In this document: one piece after another, positions 24,626-32,507 of the stretch | Layout: every line of letters starts with the position of its first letter | How positions within the stretch are numbered: position 1 is the first letter of the stretch | DNA from: Acidobacteriota bacterium | Lineage (GTDB): Bacteria > Acidobacteriota > Vicinamibacteria > Vicinamibacterales > UBA8438 | Direction of reading: 5' to 3' | Assembly (NCBI GenBank): GCA_011523845.1 | Contig: WTFV01000120.1 | Coordinates: forward strand, 1 to 36,451 | DNA length: 36,451 nucleotides | The notes under the pieces: model-generated | The model's input: the letters and a program-made list of their open reading frames with translations, nothing else | Told to the model about the DNA's origin: nothing | Databases searched by the model: none | Program-made: the position numbers and the translations under genes

Positions 24626-25213
24626 TCATCCCGCTCCGCCCTCGAGAAACAGGGCGATCCCGGCGCCGGTCGCGTACGCCACGACCGCCACCAGGACCCC
24701 GAGACCGAGCATTTCCAGACCGCTGGACCACCACCGGCTGGCGGTCACCAGCGAGCGTGCGGCGCCCACGGCGAACAGCGCGCCGAACGCCAGGCAGGCA
24801 GCCGGGATGAACTCGTCGCCGGCCCCGGGAACGAGGTACGGGGCAAGCGGCACCGAGCCGGCGACCACGAAGGCCAGAAACGTGGCCAGTCCGTGTCGTG
24901 CCGGCTGCGCTTCCTCCTGCGGCCGTCCCTGTCGCTCGAGCGCGCTCTCTCGTGCGCGAATGCCGAGGTAGTTCCCCACTCCCATCGACAGCCCGTCGGC
25001 AGCCAGATTGGCCATGCCGACGACGATGACCGTGGTCGATGACAGCGCGCCCCCGGTTACGCCGGCGACGACGGCGAACGTCGTCAGGATGCCGTCGTTT
25101 GCGCCGTAGACGAGATCCCCCACGTAGTGCTGCGCTGTCTCGTAGAGGCCGTCGGGAGCGACATGTGTCGACGGACGCCTGGAACGCTGCGTTCCTGAAA
25201 CGGGTTCGGTCAT
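24626..25213 (-). CDS. VIT1/CCC1 family Fe2+/Mn2+ transporter
   Basis: 195 residues. After a hydrophilic N-terminus (1-25), five hydrophobic helices are visible, starting with the signature GDLVYGANDGILTTFAVVAG and GMANLAADGLSMGVGNYLG. A short charged loop (RARESALERQGRPQEEAQP) is much smaller than the metal-binding domain of plant VIT1, as in many bacterial homologues. Members move ferrous iron or manganese out of the cytosol. It lies between a CBS-domain gene (70 nt upstream) and a heme protein gene, which fits an iron-handling operon. Confidence 0.9.
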   Translation of the reverse strand: MTEPVSGTQRSRRPSTHVAPDGLYETAQHYVGDLVYGANDGILTTFAVVAGVTGGALSSTTVIVVGMANLAADGLSMGVGNYLGIRARESALERQGRPQEEAQPARHGLATFLAFVVAGSVPLAPYLVPGAGDEFIPAACLAFGALFAVGAARSLVTASRWWSSGLEMLGLGVLVAVVAYATGAGIALFLEGGAG

Positions 25214-25283
25214 TCTTCCACGGTCCGCAGCCGCCCGGTCGGTCCCCCGGGTCGACGCCGCGTTCGTACCGGTCGCAGCGCGT

Positions 25284-25763
25284 TCAGGGACGACCTCCAG
25301 GTCGGGTTCGTTTCGACGAACGTGCGGCGAGAGCCTCGACCGCTTCCATTACCTGCTCGAACGACACGCGGTCGACGCCCGCCCGGACGTTCTGCGCGAC
25401 GAGCACGAGATCGTCGATTGAGACGGCGCCGGCCAGATGGCCCGTTTCGTTCACTACCGGCAGACGTCGTACTCGGGCGCCACGCATTCGGCGGAGCGCC
25501 TGGTGAGCCGAGTCGCTGACGCGGCACGTGTGCGGATCCCTGGTCATCACATCGGCCACCAGCAGTTCCGACGGCCGGACATCGTCCGTGCCGAGGGCCA
25601 GTGCGACATCACGGTCGGTGAGCACGCCCGCGACGCGGCTGTCGCCATCCACCACGGGCAGGAACCCGCAGTCATGCGAGCGCATCTCGTTGATTGCGTT
25701 CCGCAGGTTCATGTCCGGACGTACGCTGGCGACGTCCGCTGACATCAGTGCGTCGACTCTCAT
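25284..25763 (-). CDS. Tandem CBS-domain protein
   Basis: 159 residues from ATG 25763, chosen because GGAGGA lies 4 nt upstream. One CBS pair is present: VDALMSADVASVRPDMNLRN to GVLTDRDVALALG, then VADVMTRDPHTCRVSDSAHQ to GAVSIDDLVLVAQ, with a basic tail. It should sense adenine nucleotides. It is the first gene of a likely operon with the VIT1-like transporter and the small cytochrome, and has a candidate sigma-54 promoter just upstream. Confidence 0.9.
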   Translation of the reverse strand: MRVDALMSADVASVRPDMNLRNAINEMRSHDCGFLPVVDGDSRVAGVLTDRDVALALGTDDVRPSELLVADVMTRDPHTCRVSDSAHQALRRMRGARVRRLPVVNETGHLAGAVSIDDLVLVAQNVRAGVDRVSFEQVMEAVEALAARSSKRTRPGGRP

Positions 25764-25786
25764 GGAATCCTCCGTCCCAGGAAGCA

Positions 25787-25802
25787 TGCAAACTCGGGTC
25801 CA
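25787..25802 (-). promoter_or_regulatory. Candidate sigma-54 promoter for the CBS/VIT1/cytochrome operon
   Basis: The minus strand reads TGGACCCGAGTTTGCA. The invariant GG and GC are 10 bp apart and TTGCA is perfect, but the -24 box matches only TGG-C, giving 9 of 12 informative positions. The predicted start near 25777 leaves a leader of about 14 nt that just includes the GGAGGA ribosome binding site. Confidence 0.5.
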
Positions 25803-25890
25803 TGGGGCGCCACACTCGCCTCGGATTCACGGCTGTCGAGAATTCCGCCGCCGCACGGAAGGCGCAGACGGCGAAAGTCGACCTGCACAC

Positions 25891-25904
25891 GCGGAATATC
25901 CCGC
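25891..25904 (-). promoter_or_regulatory. Possible enhancer-binding site upstream of the 25787 promoter
   Basis: GCGGAATATCCCGC is a near-palindrome centred about 97 bp upstream of the -24 element. It shares GCGGAAT and TCCCGC with the element at 22267-22282. It lies just past the stop codon of the DUF1445 gene. Confidence 0.4.
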
Positions 25905-25905
25905 G

Positions 25906-26742
25906 TCAGCCGACCGCGAGCGATGCGTTCCGGACGTCCGTGACCAGCATGTGCGCCGGGGTGTGGGTGATCGCGATGGGCGGCCGTGCCGCGCGCAGCG
26001 CCACCTGAGGGGTCACGCCGCAGGCCCAGAAGACCGGCATCTCGCCGGATGCGATGACGGGATCGTCGCCCTGCCACGCACGCCCGAGGTCGTCGATCCC
26101 GATGCGTTCCGGCATGCCGAGATGGATCGGCGCACCATGCACGCGCGGATACCGGCTCGTGATCTGCACCGCCTTGATGGCGTCCGCCGGCGTGAAGGGG
26201 CGCATCGAGACCACCAGCCGGCCGCGGAACCGGCCCGCCGGGGCACACTCGATGTCGGTCAGGTACATGGGGCATACGCTGCCGTCGTTCCAGTGCCGAA
26301 CGGAGAGACCGGCATCGACCAGCGCCTCCTCGAACGAGAAGGAGCAGCCGAGCGCGAACGCCACGAAGTCGTCCCGCCAGAGCTCGCCGATGCCGGCGAC
26401 GTCGCCGTCGAGCTCGCCGTTGCGGAAGACCCGATAGCTCGGAACGTCGGTGCGCAGGTCGAGGTCCTCGGCAAGCTCCGGAAGGTGCGGGCTGCCCGGC
26501 TCGGACATCGCGAGCAACGGACAGGGCTTGGGATTCCGCTGGCAGAAACGGGCGAACTCGTCGGCGTAGGCCGCCGGGAGAATGGCGATGTTGGCCTGGA
26601 CACAGCCCCTGGCGAGCCCGCCCGTGTGGCCCCGATACCGGCCGGCGCGGATGCGGCGCCGGACTTCGACCGGATCCGAGGTGTTCCAGTCGAGGTGGAA
26701 CCCGTGCGTGGACTGGACGGTGGGCCCCGCGGTCGCGTTCAT
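25906..26742 (-). CDS. DUF1445 family putative hydro-lyase (D-glutamate cyclase-like)
   Basis: 278 residues, full length for DUF1445 (YcsI-type). Visible motifs are RYRGHTGGLARGCVQANIAI, FCQRNPKPCPLL, AFALGCSFSFEEALVDAG and the C-terminal MPVFWACGVTPQVAL with ITHTPAHMLVTD. The family includes D-glutamate cyclase, which makes 5-oxo-D-proline from D-glutamate, but many members are annotated only as putative hydro-lyases. ATG 26742 has no clear ribosome binding site. It is transcribed toward the CBS operon, 142 bp away, and diverges from the beta-lactamase-like gene. Confidence 0.88.
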   Translation of the reverse strand: MNATAGPTVQSTHGFHLDWNTSDPVEVRRRIRAGRYRGHTGGLARGCVQANIAILPAAYADEFARFCQRNPKPCPLLAMSEPGSPHLPELAEDLDLRTDVPSYRVFRNGELDGDVAGIGELWRDDFVAFALGCSFSFEEALVDAGLSVRHWNDGSVCPMYLTDIECAPAGRFRGRLVVSMRPFTPADAIKAVQITSRYPRVHGAPIHLGMPERIGIDDLGRAWQGDDPVIASGEMPVFWACGVTPQVALRAARPPIAITHTPAHMLVTDVRNASLAVG

Positions 26743-26783
26743 GTCGGACTCGACGGTAAAGATTCCCGTCGTCGAAGGAGTCT

Positions 26784-26890
26784 AGGAGCATGCGCCGCAG
26801 AACGCAACGGAGTGAATTCTGCGGCGCATGCTCCTGGGGCGGTGGGGACTGGGGCCGAACACGGAGCCTCGCGACGGGTTTGGCGGCGCT
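26784..26890 (+). repeat. Dispersed repeat C, copy 1, with a perfect 19-bp hairpin
   Basis: Arms 26784-26802 and 26817-26835 are perfectly complementary (AGGAGCATGCGCCGCAGAA and its reverse complement) around a 14-nt loop. They are followed by about 55 bp containing GGGGCCGAACACGGA and CGCGACGGGTTTGGCG. The same composite sequence recurs at 28276-28382 in the same orientation, on the other side of the beta-lactamase-like gene. Confidence 0.85.
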
Positions 26891-26987
26891 GGCCGTCCGT
26901 GGCGAGACGCCGCGTGATGCCCGGTGATGGGACGACAGCGGCGGTGCGGTAAGCTACGGGTCGATTTCTCGAGCAAAGGAGTTGCCG

Positions 26988-28277
26988 GTGCGTGCCAACA
27001 GTATCCGTGACGGAGCCCGCCTCGCGACCCGGATGTCGTTGCCGTTCGTCCTCGTTGCCCTGCTCGCGGTCGCCACGGCGCGAGCCCAGGTGCCCGCCGG
27101 GACGCCTGAAGACGTGGGCCTGTCCGCTAAGCGCCTCGAGCGGATCGGCGAGCTGATCCGGCGCGCCATCGACGCGGATCAGGTTTCCGGCGCCGTCACC
27201 GTCGTGGCACGGCGGGGACGCGTCGCCCACTTCGAGGCGCACGGCCTCGAGAACATCGAAGCGGACGCCCCCATGCGGAAGGACACCATCTTCCCGATCG
27301 CATCGATGACGAAGCCGGTGACCGGCGTCGCCATCCTGATGCTCGTCGAGGAGGGGAAGGTCCGTCTGTCGGATCCGGTCTCCCGCTTCATTCCGGAGTT
27401 CCGCGACACGCAGGTCGCCATGCCGCGATCGAACGCCGCGGGTGAGGATGACGACATCTATACCGTGCCGGCGAAGCGCGAGATCACGGTGCAGGATCTG
27501 ATCACCCACACATCGGGTCTGGTGAGCGGCGGCGCGGGGAGCGAGGCGGCGTCGCGCATCGCGCCGCGCAGGCCGACCGATACCGTCGCGGGCTGGACGG
27601 CCGCGCTCGGTGCAGTCCCCCTCGACTTCCAGCCGGGCAGCCGCTGGGCGTACAGCGGGCTGGCGGGAATCGACACCCTGGGGCGCATCGTGGAGGTCGC
27701 CTCGGGGCTGACCTTCGACGAGTTCCTGCGGCGGCGCATCTTCGAACCGCTGGGGATGAAGGACACCGCCTTCAACGTTCCGGATCACAGCATGCCGCGC
27801 GTCGTGACGCTCTACCGGCGCACCCCCGGCGGACTCGAGCGCCGCGCGGTGCCGGAATGGGTGGCCACGACGACGTTGCACGGTGGCGGCGGCGGTCTCT
27901 GGTCGACGGCCGAGGACTACCTGCAGTTCGCCCAGATGCTCGTCAACAGGGGCGAGCTGAACGGCACGCGGCTGCTGGGGTCGCGGACCGTCGACCTGAT
28001 GGCGTCGAATCACGTCGGCGACCTCTACGCGCAGGCCGGCCGCACGGGCGGTCGTCCCGGGAAGGGCTTCGGATTGACCGTCGACGTCGTGCTCGATGCC
28101 GTCGAGGCCCGCGAAGACCACCGGTCGACCGGCAGCTTCGGTTGGAGCGGCGCCTTCGGCACCACCTTCTGGGTCGATCCGAAGGAGGACCTGACCGCCA
28201 TTCTGATGGTGCAGACGCCGGGCGGCCCGCTGCGGGCCGACTTCCAGAACGCCGTGATGCAGGCGATCGTGGACTAG
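26988..28277 (+). CDS. Serine beta-lactamase-like hydrolase (class C / penicillin-binding type)
   Basis: 429 residues from GTG 26988, preferred because AAAGGAG lies 6 nt before it. A signal peptide (about 1-33, ending TARAQ) is followed by the beta-lactamase fold: the nucleophile S106-M-T-K109 in IASMTKPVTG, the tyrosine motif WAYSGLAGID, and HGGGGGLWSTAEDY. Members are class C beta-lactamases, esterases and D-amino peptidases; substrate cannot be deduced. The gene is bracketed by two direct copies of repeat C, and its TAG stop overlaps the second copy. Confidence 0.9.
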   Translation: MRANSIRDGARLATRMSLPFVLVALLAVATARAQVPAGTPEDVGLSAKRLERIGELIRRAIDADQVSGAVTVVARRGRVAHFEAHGLENIEADAPMRKDTIFPIASMTKPVTGVAILMLVEEGKVRLSDPVSRFIPEFRDTQVAMPRSNAAGEDDDIYTVPAKREITVQDLITHTSGLVSGGAGSEAASRIAPRRPTDTVAGWTAALGAVPLDFQPGSRWAYSGLAGIDTLGRIVEVASGLTFDEFLRRRIFEPLGMKDTAFNVPDHSMPRVVTLYRRTPGGLERRAVPEWVATTTLHGGGGGLWSTAEDYLQFAQMLVNRGELNGTRLLGSRTVDLMASNHVGDLYAQAGRTGGRPGKGFGLTVDVVLDAVEAREDHRSTGSFGWSGAFGTTFWVDPKEDLTAILMVQTPGGPLRADFQNAVMQAIVD

Positions 28278-28382
28278 GAGCTTGCGCCGCGGAACGCAGC
28301 GAAGTGAGTTCTGAAGCGCAAGGACGTGGGGCGGTGCGGGCTGGGGCCGAACACGGAACCTTGCGACGGATTTGGCGTCGCC
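28276..28382 (+). repeat. Dispersed repeat C, copy 2
   Basis: Begins AGGAGCTTGCGCCGCGGAAC within the stop codon of the beta-lactamase-like gene. It contains an imperfect version of the hairpin and then GGGGCCGAACACGGA and TTGCGACGGATTTGGCG. It aligns over its length with 26784-26890. Confidence 0.82.
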
Positions 28383-28403
28383 GGCGTCGCTGGCGGGAGG
28401 CAG

Positions 28404-29471
28404 ATGCGTATGGAGCGCTCGAGACGAGGTGTCCGCTCGGCGGTGACTCTCGCGGTGGTGGCGGCGGCGGCCGTCGCGGGAACGGTGGCTGTCGGATTCG
28501 CACAGCAGGCGCCGGTCGACCGCCTGCCGCCCGCCCGCCTGGAGGTCACCCCGCCAACCGGGCGCGTGAGCGGGGCGCCGGGAAGGATGACGATCCAGCG
28601 GACACCCTGCCGCAACCTGCCGCTGCCGGACGTCCGTCGCCGCATCGTCGACATCGCCGTGCAGGAATGGGGCTTCTTCGGGTTCACCGTCGTGGATCGG
28701 ACGAACGCCGGCGGCGCGGGTCGCACGACGCAGCGCACTCGACGCCGCTGGCGGCGGCCGAGTCGCACGGAGTCCGCGCGGGTCGCGGATTCCATCGCCG
28801 GCTACTGGGCCGTGACGCCGCAGGGAGGCTGGATCGTCGACGCGCAGAACGCCGTCTGGAGGGGACCGCGCGGCGTCGCCGCGCGCTGGCGGTATCCATG
28901 GTCGGCGGCCTTCGTGTCGTGGGTCATGTGCGAAGGCGGCCTCGGCGAAGCCGACCGCTTTCAGCGCGCGGTGGCGCACCACGTGTATATCGACCAGGCC
29001 ATTCGTGCGCGTGCCGCCGACGGGACGCCGGCCGCGTTCGCCGCCTACGACGTCGGGACGACGCCGATCGCGCCCGGGGATCTGCTCTGCAGTGCGCGGC
29101 GACCCCGCTATCGCTCGATTGCGGAACGGCGCCGCCAGATGGGCAACGGCGCGCGAACGCACTGCGACGTCGTCGTGAAGCTCGACCGGGCCCGGAATCG
29201 CATCCTGGCCATCGGGGGCAACGTGCGGGGCACGGTGGCCCTGAAGCTGTTGCCGGCGAGGAGCGCGCCGGGCAGCGGGGACCTTCACCCCGCCGGCGGG
29301 GCGCGGCCCCTGTTCGCGCACCTGAAGTTGCGCGCCGCGCCCATCGAGGCGGATGCGTTCGACCGTTCGCCGACGATCCGCGCGGTGCGGTGCGCGGATG
29401 GATTCCGGGCGCAAGCCAGGCTGGCCGCCGCGCACCTGTTGCCCGGCGGCCCCCGTCCCACGCGGTGCTGA
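28404..29471 (+). CDS. Secreted DUF2272 domain protein
   Basis: 355 residues from ATG 28404; ATG 28410 is also possible, with GGGAGG 3 or 9 nt upstream. A basic signal peptide (about 1-34) precedes a linker and a DUF2272 domain (about 75-290) with RRRIVDIAVQEWGFFG, YWAVTPQGG, YPWSAAFVSWVMCEGGL (165-181) and PGDLLCSARR. DUF2272 resembles NlpC/P60-CHAP-like cysteine hydrolases, but no catalytic Cys/His pair could be assigned with confidence. It follows repeat C by 22 bp. The tail after 290 is variable and arginine-rich. Confidence 0.75.
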   Translation: MRMERSRRGVRSAVTLAVVAAAAVAGTVAVGFAQQAPVDRLPPARLEVTPPTGRVSGAPGRMTIQRTPCRNLPLPDVRRRIVDIAVQEWGFFGFTVVDRTNAGGAGRTTQRTRRRWRRPSRTESARVADSIAGYWAVTPQGGWIVDAQNAVWRGPRGVAARWRYPWSAAFVSWVMCEGGLGEADRFQRAVAHHVYIDQAIRARAADGTPAAFAAYDVGTTPIAPGDLLCSARRPRYRSIAERRRQMGNGARTHCDVVVKLDRARNRILAIGGNVRGTVALKLLPARSAPGSGDLHPAGGARPLFAHLKLRAAPIEADAFDRSPTIRAVRCADGFRAQARLAAAHLLPGGPRPTRC

Positions 29472-29514
29472 GCCCGCAACGGTTCCCTCTCGATACTGGG
29501 CGTAGTCAACCGAG

Positions 29515-29650
29515 GAGCAACGCAGCCCGGGCGGGATGCATCGCGGCTCGAATGCAGCGGGGCCTTTGCCACGGGCCCGCTATCGTCGCGTCTCGCGCGC
29601 TTGGCGCGGCGGACCGTCAATGCAGCCGGGCCTATGCCACGGGCTGCCTG
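29515..29650 (+). repeat. Dispersed repeat B, one full and one partial copy
   Basis: The full copy (29515-29580) begins AGCAACGCAG and contains CTCGAATGCAGCGGGGCCTT then TGCCACGGG, like 9401-9468. The partial copy (29618-29650) reads TCAATGCAGCCGGGCCTATG then CCACGGGCTGCCTG. The partial copy directly abuts the stop codon (29651-29653) of the VWA gene. The stretch 29472-29514 has no other feature. Confidence 0.8.
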
Positions 29651-30730
29651 CTATGGCAGCAGGGCCGCCCCGAGCGCCGCGGCGGCGGCCAGTTGCCACC
29701 AGAGCTGCGTCCGCTCCTTCAGCAGCAGCGTGCCGGCGCCCAGCACAACGGCGGCGGCGAGCAGGAAGTACCAGTAGAGATCGGTGAACGTCTCCTGCCG
29801 CTGCACCACGCCGCGGGCCGACCGCTGCACGTCGGACAGGATCCGCAGCGCCACGACGTGGTCCGGCTCGGACCCCAGCTCGAAGTACCGGCCGCCGCCG
29901 GCCTGCGCGATGGCCCGCAGCGAGCGCCGGTCGAGCACCGAGTGGATGGGCGGCTCCGGCTCCTGGTAGCGCCCGACGGGAAGCTGCGGGATGAAGCCGC
30001 CGCCGGTCGTGCCCACCCCGATGACGTAGACGCGGATGTTGCGGTCCTGGGCCAGCTTCAGCGAGCGGGCCACCTCCCCGCTCCAGGCCTGCCCGTCCGA
30101 GAGCACCACGAACGCCCGCGCCCCGAGCCGCGGGCCGTACAGCTCCTCGTCCTTCTCGATCATCCGGACGCCCCAGGCGAGGCCGTCCTCGATGTTGGTG
30201 TTCCAGCTCGTGTCGTCGCGCAACCGGAACGGCGGCTCGTCGGCGAGGTGGTCGAGGAAGAAGAACAGCGCGTTCGGGTCGCTGGTCAGGCGGACCTGCG
30301 GCGCGGCTCGATGGGCGAAGAGCGCCAGCGCCACCCGCTCGCGGCGCCAGCCGAGCACCTCGGCGAAGGTCCGGATCCACGCCACCGAGCGCTGCCACCG
30401 GTCGGGCTCGACGTCGGCCACCCGCATCGAGGTCGAGCCGTCCTGCAGCACCACGAAGTCGACCCCGGCCGACTCGGTCACCGACACCAGCGCCTGCGGC
30501 CGGGCCAGCGCCACGACCGCCAGCGCCGCCGCGACGTTCACCGCGAGCCAGAACCCCAGGCCCCCGGCGAACCGGTGACGCTCGGGAACCGGCGCCGTCC
30601 GCAGCGCCCGAAGCCTTCGCACGTCTCGACGTCGCCGCGCGAGTTGCCAGAGCCATACCGGCAGCAGAACCGCCGGCACGGCCAGCAACCACAGCAGCAG
30701 CGGCTCGACGAAACGGACTGGCGGCATCAT
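29651..30730 (-). CDS. VWA domain membrane protein (BatA/BatB type)
   Basis: 359 residues. Two N-terminal helices (about 8-30 and 57-77), a von Willebrand A domain with the MIDAS motif D97-G-S-T-S101 and a second site at FVVLSDGQAWSG, and two C-terminal helices (about 315-358). Bat proteins form envelope complexes with MoxR ATPases; MIDAS binds a metal ion and a partner protein. The start ATGATG overlaps the preceding gene's stop by 4 nt, and it is the last gene of the six-gene operon. Confidence 0.92.
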   Translation of the reverse strand: MMPPVRFVEPLLLWLLAVPAVLLPVWLWQLARRRRDVRRLRALRTAPVPERHRFAGGLGFWLAVNVAAALAVVALARPQALVSVTESAGVDFVVLQDGSTSMRVADVEPDRWQRSVAWIRTFAEVLGWRRERVALALFAHRAAPQVRLTSDPNALFFFLDHLADEPPFRLRDDTSWNTNIEDGLAWGVRMIEKDEELYGPRLGARAFVVLSDGQAWSGEVARSLKLAQDRNIRVYVIGVGTTGGGFIPQLPVGRYQEPEPPIHSVLDRRSLRAIAQAGGGRYFELGSEPDHVVALRILSDVQRSARGVVQRQETFTDLYWYFLLAAAVVLGAGTLLLKERTQLWWQLAAAAALGAALLP

Positions 30731-31410
30731 CCCCGCCTCCGGATGCGGTCCCCCGCGCCGAGGGTCGGCGACTCGTCCATCTCCGGATCCACGTCGCGCT
30801 GCACCGGCACGTAGATCTCGATCTCCTCCAGCTCGCCGTCCTCCGGCGCCTCGCCTTCGCGGCCGTGCTGGCTGCGCGGCGGCGCCGGGACCTCTGCCCC
30901 CGAGGCGATGTCCGCGCGGAGCCGGAGCAGGTACTCGTAGTTGTAGGCGGCATCGAGGTGACCCGGGCTCTCCTGCAGCACCCCCAGGTAGACGTCGATC
31001 GCGCCGTCCAGCGCCCGCAGCACCTGCTCGCGATCGGCCTCCGGATCCAGCGCGGCGCGGGCCGCCGCGTTGGCCAGCACGAACTGCAGCCGCAGGTTCC
31101 CCGCCGCGTCCGGCGGCGCGTCGGCGTAGTCGGCCAGCAATCCGGCGTAGTCGCCGCGCCAGTAGCGCAGCGCCGCGCGGCGCGTCTCCACGTCGGCCCG
31201 CGTGCCGCCGAACAGCCACGGCACCGTTCCCGCGACGTCCAGGGAGCGCTCCAGCTCCGCGAAGGCGGTCTCCGCACCGTCGAACGAGAACGTCGCGACC
31301 TGCTGCTCGGCCCGCGCCACGCGGCGATCGAGGCGGCCGGCCGCGGCCACCGCCGCGGCGATCCCGCCCAGGATCAGCGCGGTGACCAGGTACTGGAATG
31401 CCGCCTTCAT
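30727..31410 (-). CDS. Membrane-anchored helical-repeat protein of the Bat-like operon
   Basis: 227 residues: an N-terminal membrane helix (about 5-24), then TPR-like helical pairs (ALRYWRGDYAGLLADYADAP, LRLQFVLANAAARAALDPEA, VYLGVLQESPGHLDAAYNYE) and an acidic, arginine-ended tail. It occupies the position of the TPR protein BatC/BatE in Bat operons. The TPR assignment is by pattern and not by clear consensus. GGAGG lies 8 nt before ATG 31410, which touches the stop of the VWA gene ahead (1-nt overlap). Confidence 0.7.
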   Translation of the reverse strand: MKAAFQYLVTALILGGIAAAVAAAGRLDRRVARAEQQVATFSFDGAETAFAELERSLDVAGTVPWLFGGTRADVETRRAALRYWRGDYAGLLADYADAPPDAAGNLRLQFVLANAAARAALDPEADREQVLRALDGAIDVYLGVLQESPGHLDAAYNYEYLLRLRADIASGAEVPAPPRSQHGREGEAPEDGELEEIEIYVPVQRDVDPEMDESPTLGAGDRIRRRG

Positions 31411-32507
31411 CAGGGGAACCTCCGGAAGTGCCTGACGCCCAGGGTCAGGATCAGGGCGATCAGCCAGAGCAGGACCGCGGCCAGCGCGAACGGGCCGAAG
31501 CGCGGCTCGTGGGCCGTGTAGCGCCGCACGCGGATGCGCCCCTCGGCCAGCTCGTCGATCTCGTGGATGGCGGCCAGAATAGCGTCCTCGTTCTGCGCCG
31601 GAAAGAACCTGCCGCCGGTCCGCTCCACGGCCAGCTTCCACTGCTGGTCGGAGATGACCTCGCCGAGCGCCTGGTCGTAGGCGGTCCGGATGAAGTAGAC
31701 CGGGATCGCGTTGTCCGCCGCCTCCTGCATGATCTCATCCAGCGTCAGGTCCTCGAACCGCGCGTGGGTGTCCTGCCCGTCGCTGAAGATCACCATCAGG
31801 TTGCCCGCCGCGCCGAGGAAGTCGAACGTCCGGAAGAGCTGCACGCCGCGGCTGATGGCGTTCATCACCAGGGTGCCGTGGTCGGGAAACCGGCGGTACT
31901 CCTCCGGGGTGCCGATGAGGCTGATGCTGAGCAGGATGTTCTCGTAGTCGGTGGTGAACGGGGTGACGATGTACGCCTCGTTGCCGAACTGCACCAGCGA
32001 CGTCAGGTCGTGGTACGGCCCCTCCATGCGGCGCCGGACGAAGTACTCCGCCGCCGCGACGTTGGCGAGGAAGGTGTTCCCCGCCGCCAGGCGCTCGGTG
32101 GCGAAGGCCGTGTTCATGCTCAGCGACGCGTCGATCAGTATCGCGATGCGGTGGCCCGGATACGACTCCTCCTCCTGCACGAGCGCGGTGTGCGGGTCGG
32201 CGAGGGCCACGGTGAACAGCGCGAAGCCGGCCAGGAAGATGGCGAACGTGACATGCCGGACCGGCGCCAGGTGCGCTCGCGACGCGAGGCGGCGCGCCGG
32301 CAGGGCGGGCAGGACGATGTTCGCGGCACCCGGGGTCCGCGGTCGTACGGTGCGCCAGAGCAGCATGCCGAGGGCGACGACGGCGAGCCCGCCGGTCACG
32401 ACGACCGCCGCGTCGCGCTGGAGCAGAGAAAGGCCCGCGTCGCCGAGCAGGCGGAGCTCGGCCAGCATCTCGCCGAGCCGCGCGAGCATCACGCTCAAGA
32501 TCTCCAT
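31410..32507 (-). CDS. VWA domain membrane protein (BatA/BatB type)
   Basis: 365 residues from ATG 32507, 13 nt inside the 3' end of the preceding gene. Helices at about 34-51 and 87-104 precede a VWA domain with MIDAS D126-A-S-L-S130 (ILIDASLSMN) and NLMVIFSDGQDTHARF. A final helix (about 340-358) ends VRHFRRFP. The MIDAS is intact, as in the other VWA gene, so the two may form a pair in the envelope. Confidence 0.92.
   Translation of the reverse strand: MEILSVMLARLGEMLAELRLLGDAGLSLLQRDAAVVVTGGLAVVALGMLLWRTVRPRTPGAANIVLPALPARRLASRAHLAPVRHVTFAIFLAGFALFTVALADPHTALVQEEESYPGHRIAILIDASLSMNTAFATERLAAGNTFLANVAAAEYFVRRRMEGPYHDLTSLVQFGNEAYIVTPFTTDYENILLSISLIGTPEEYRRFPDHGTLVMNAISRGVQLFRTFDFLGAAGNLMVIFSDGQDTHARFEDLTLDEIMQEAADNAIPVYFIRTAYDQALGEVISDQQWKLAVERTGGRFFPAQNEDAILAAIHEIDELAEGRIRVRRYTAHEPRFGPFALAAVLLWLIALILTLGVRHFRRFP

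Noticed and set aside
26739..29435. Very long minus-strand open frame opposite the beta-lactamase-like and DUF2272 genes
   Set aside because: High-GC shadow frame with arginine/glycine-rich sequence and no family; the plus-strand genes have motifs and signal peptides.
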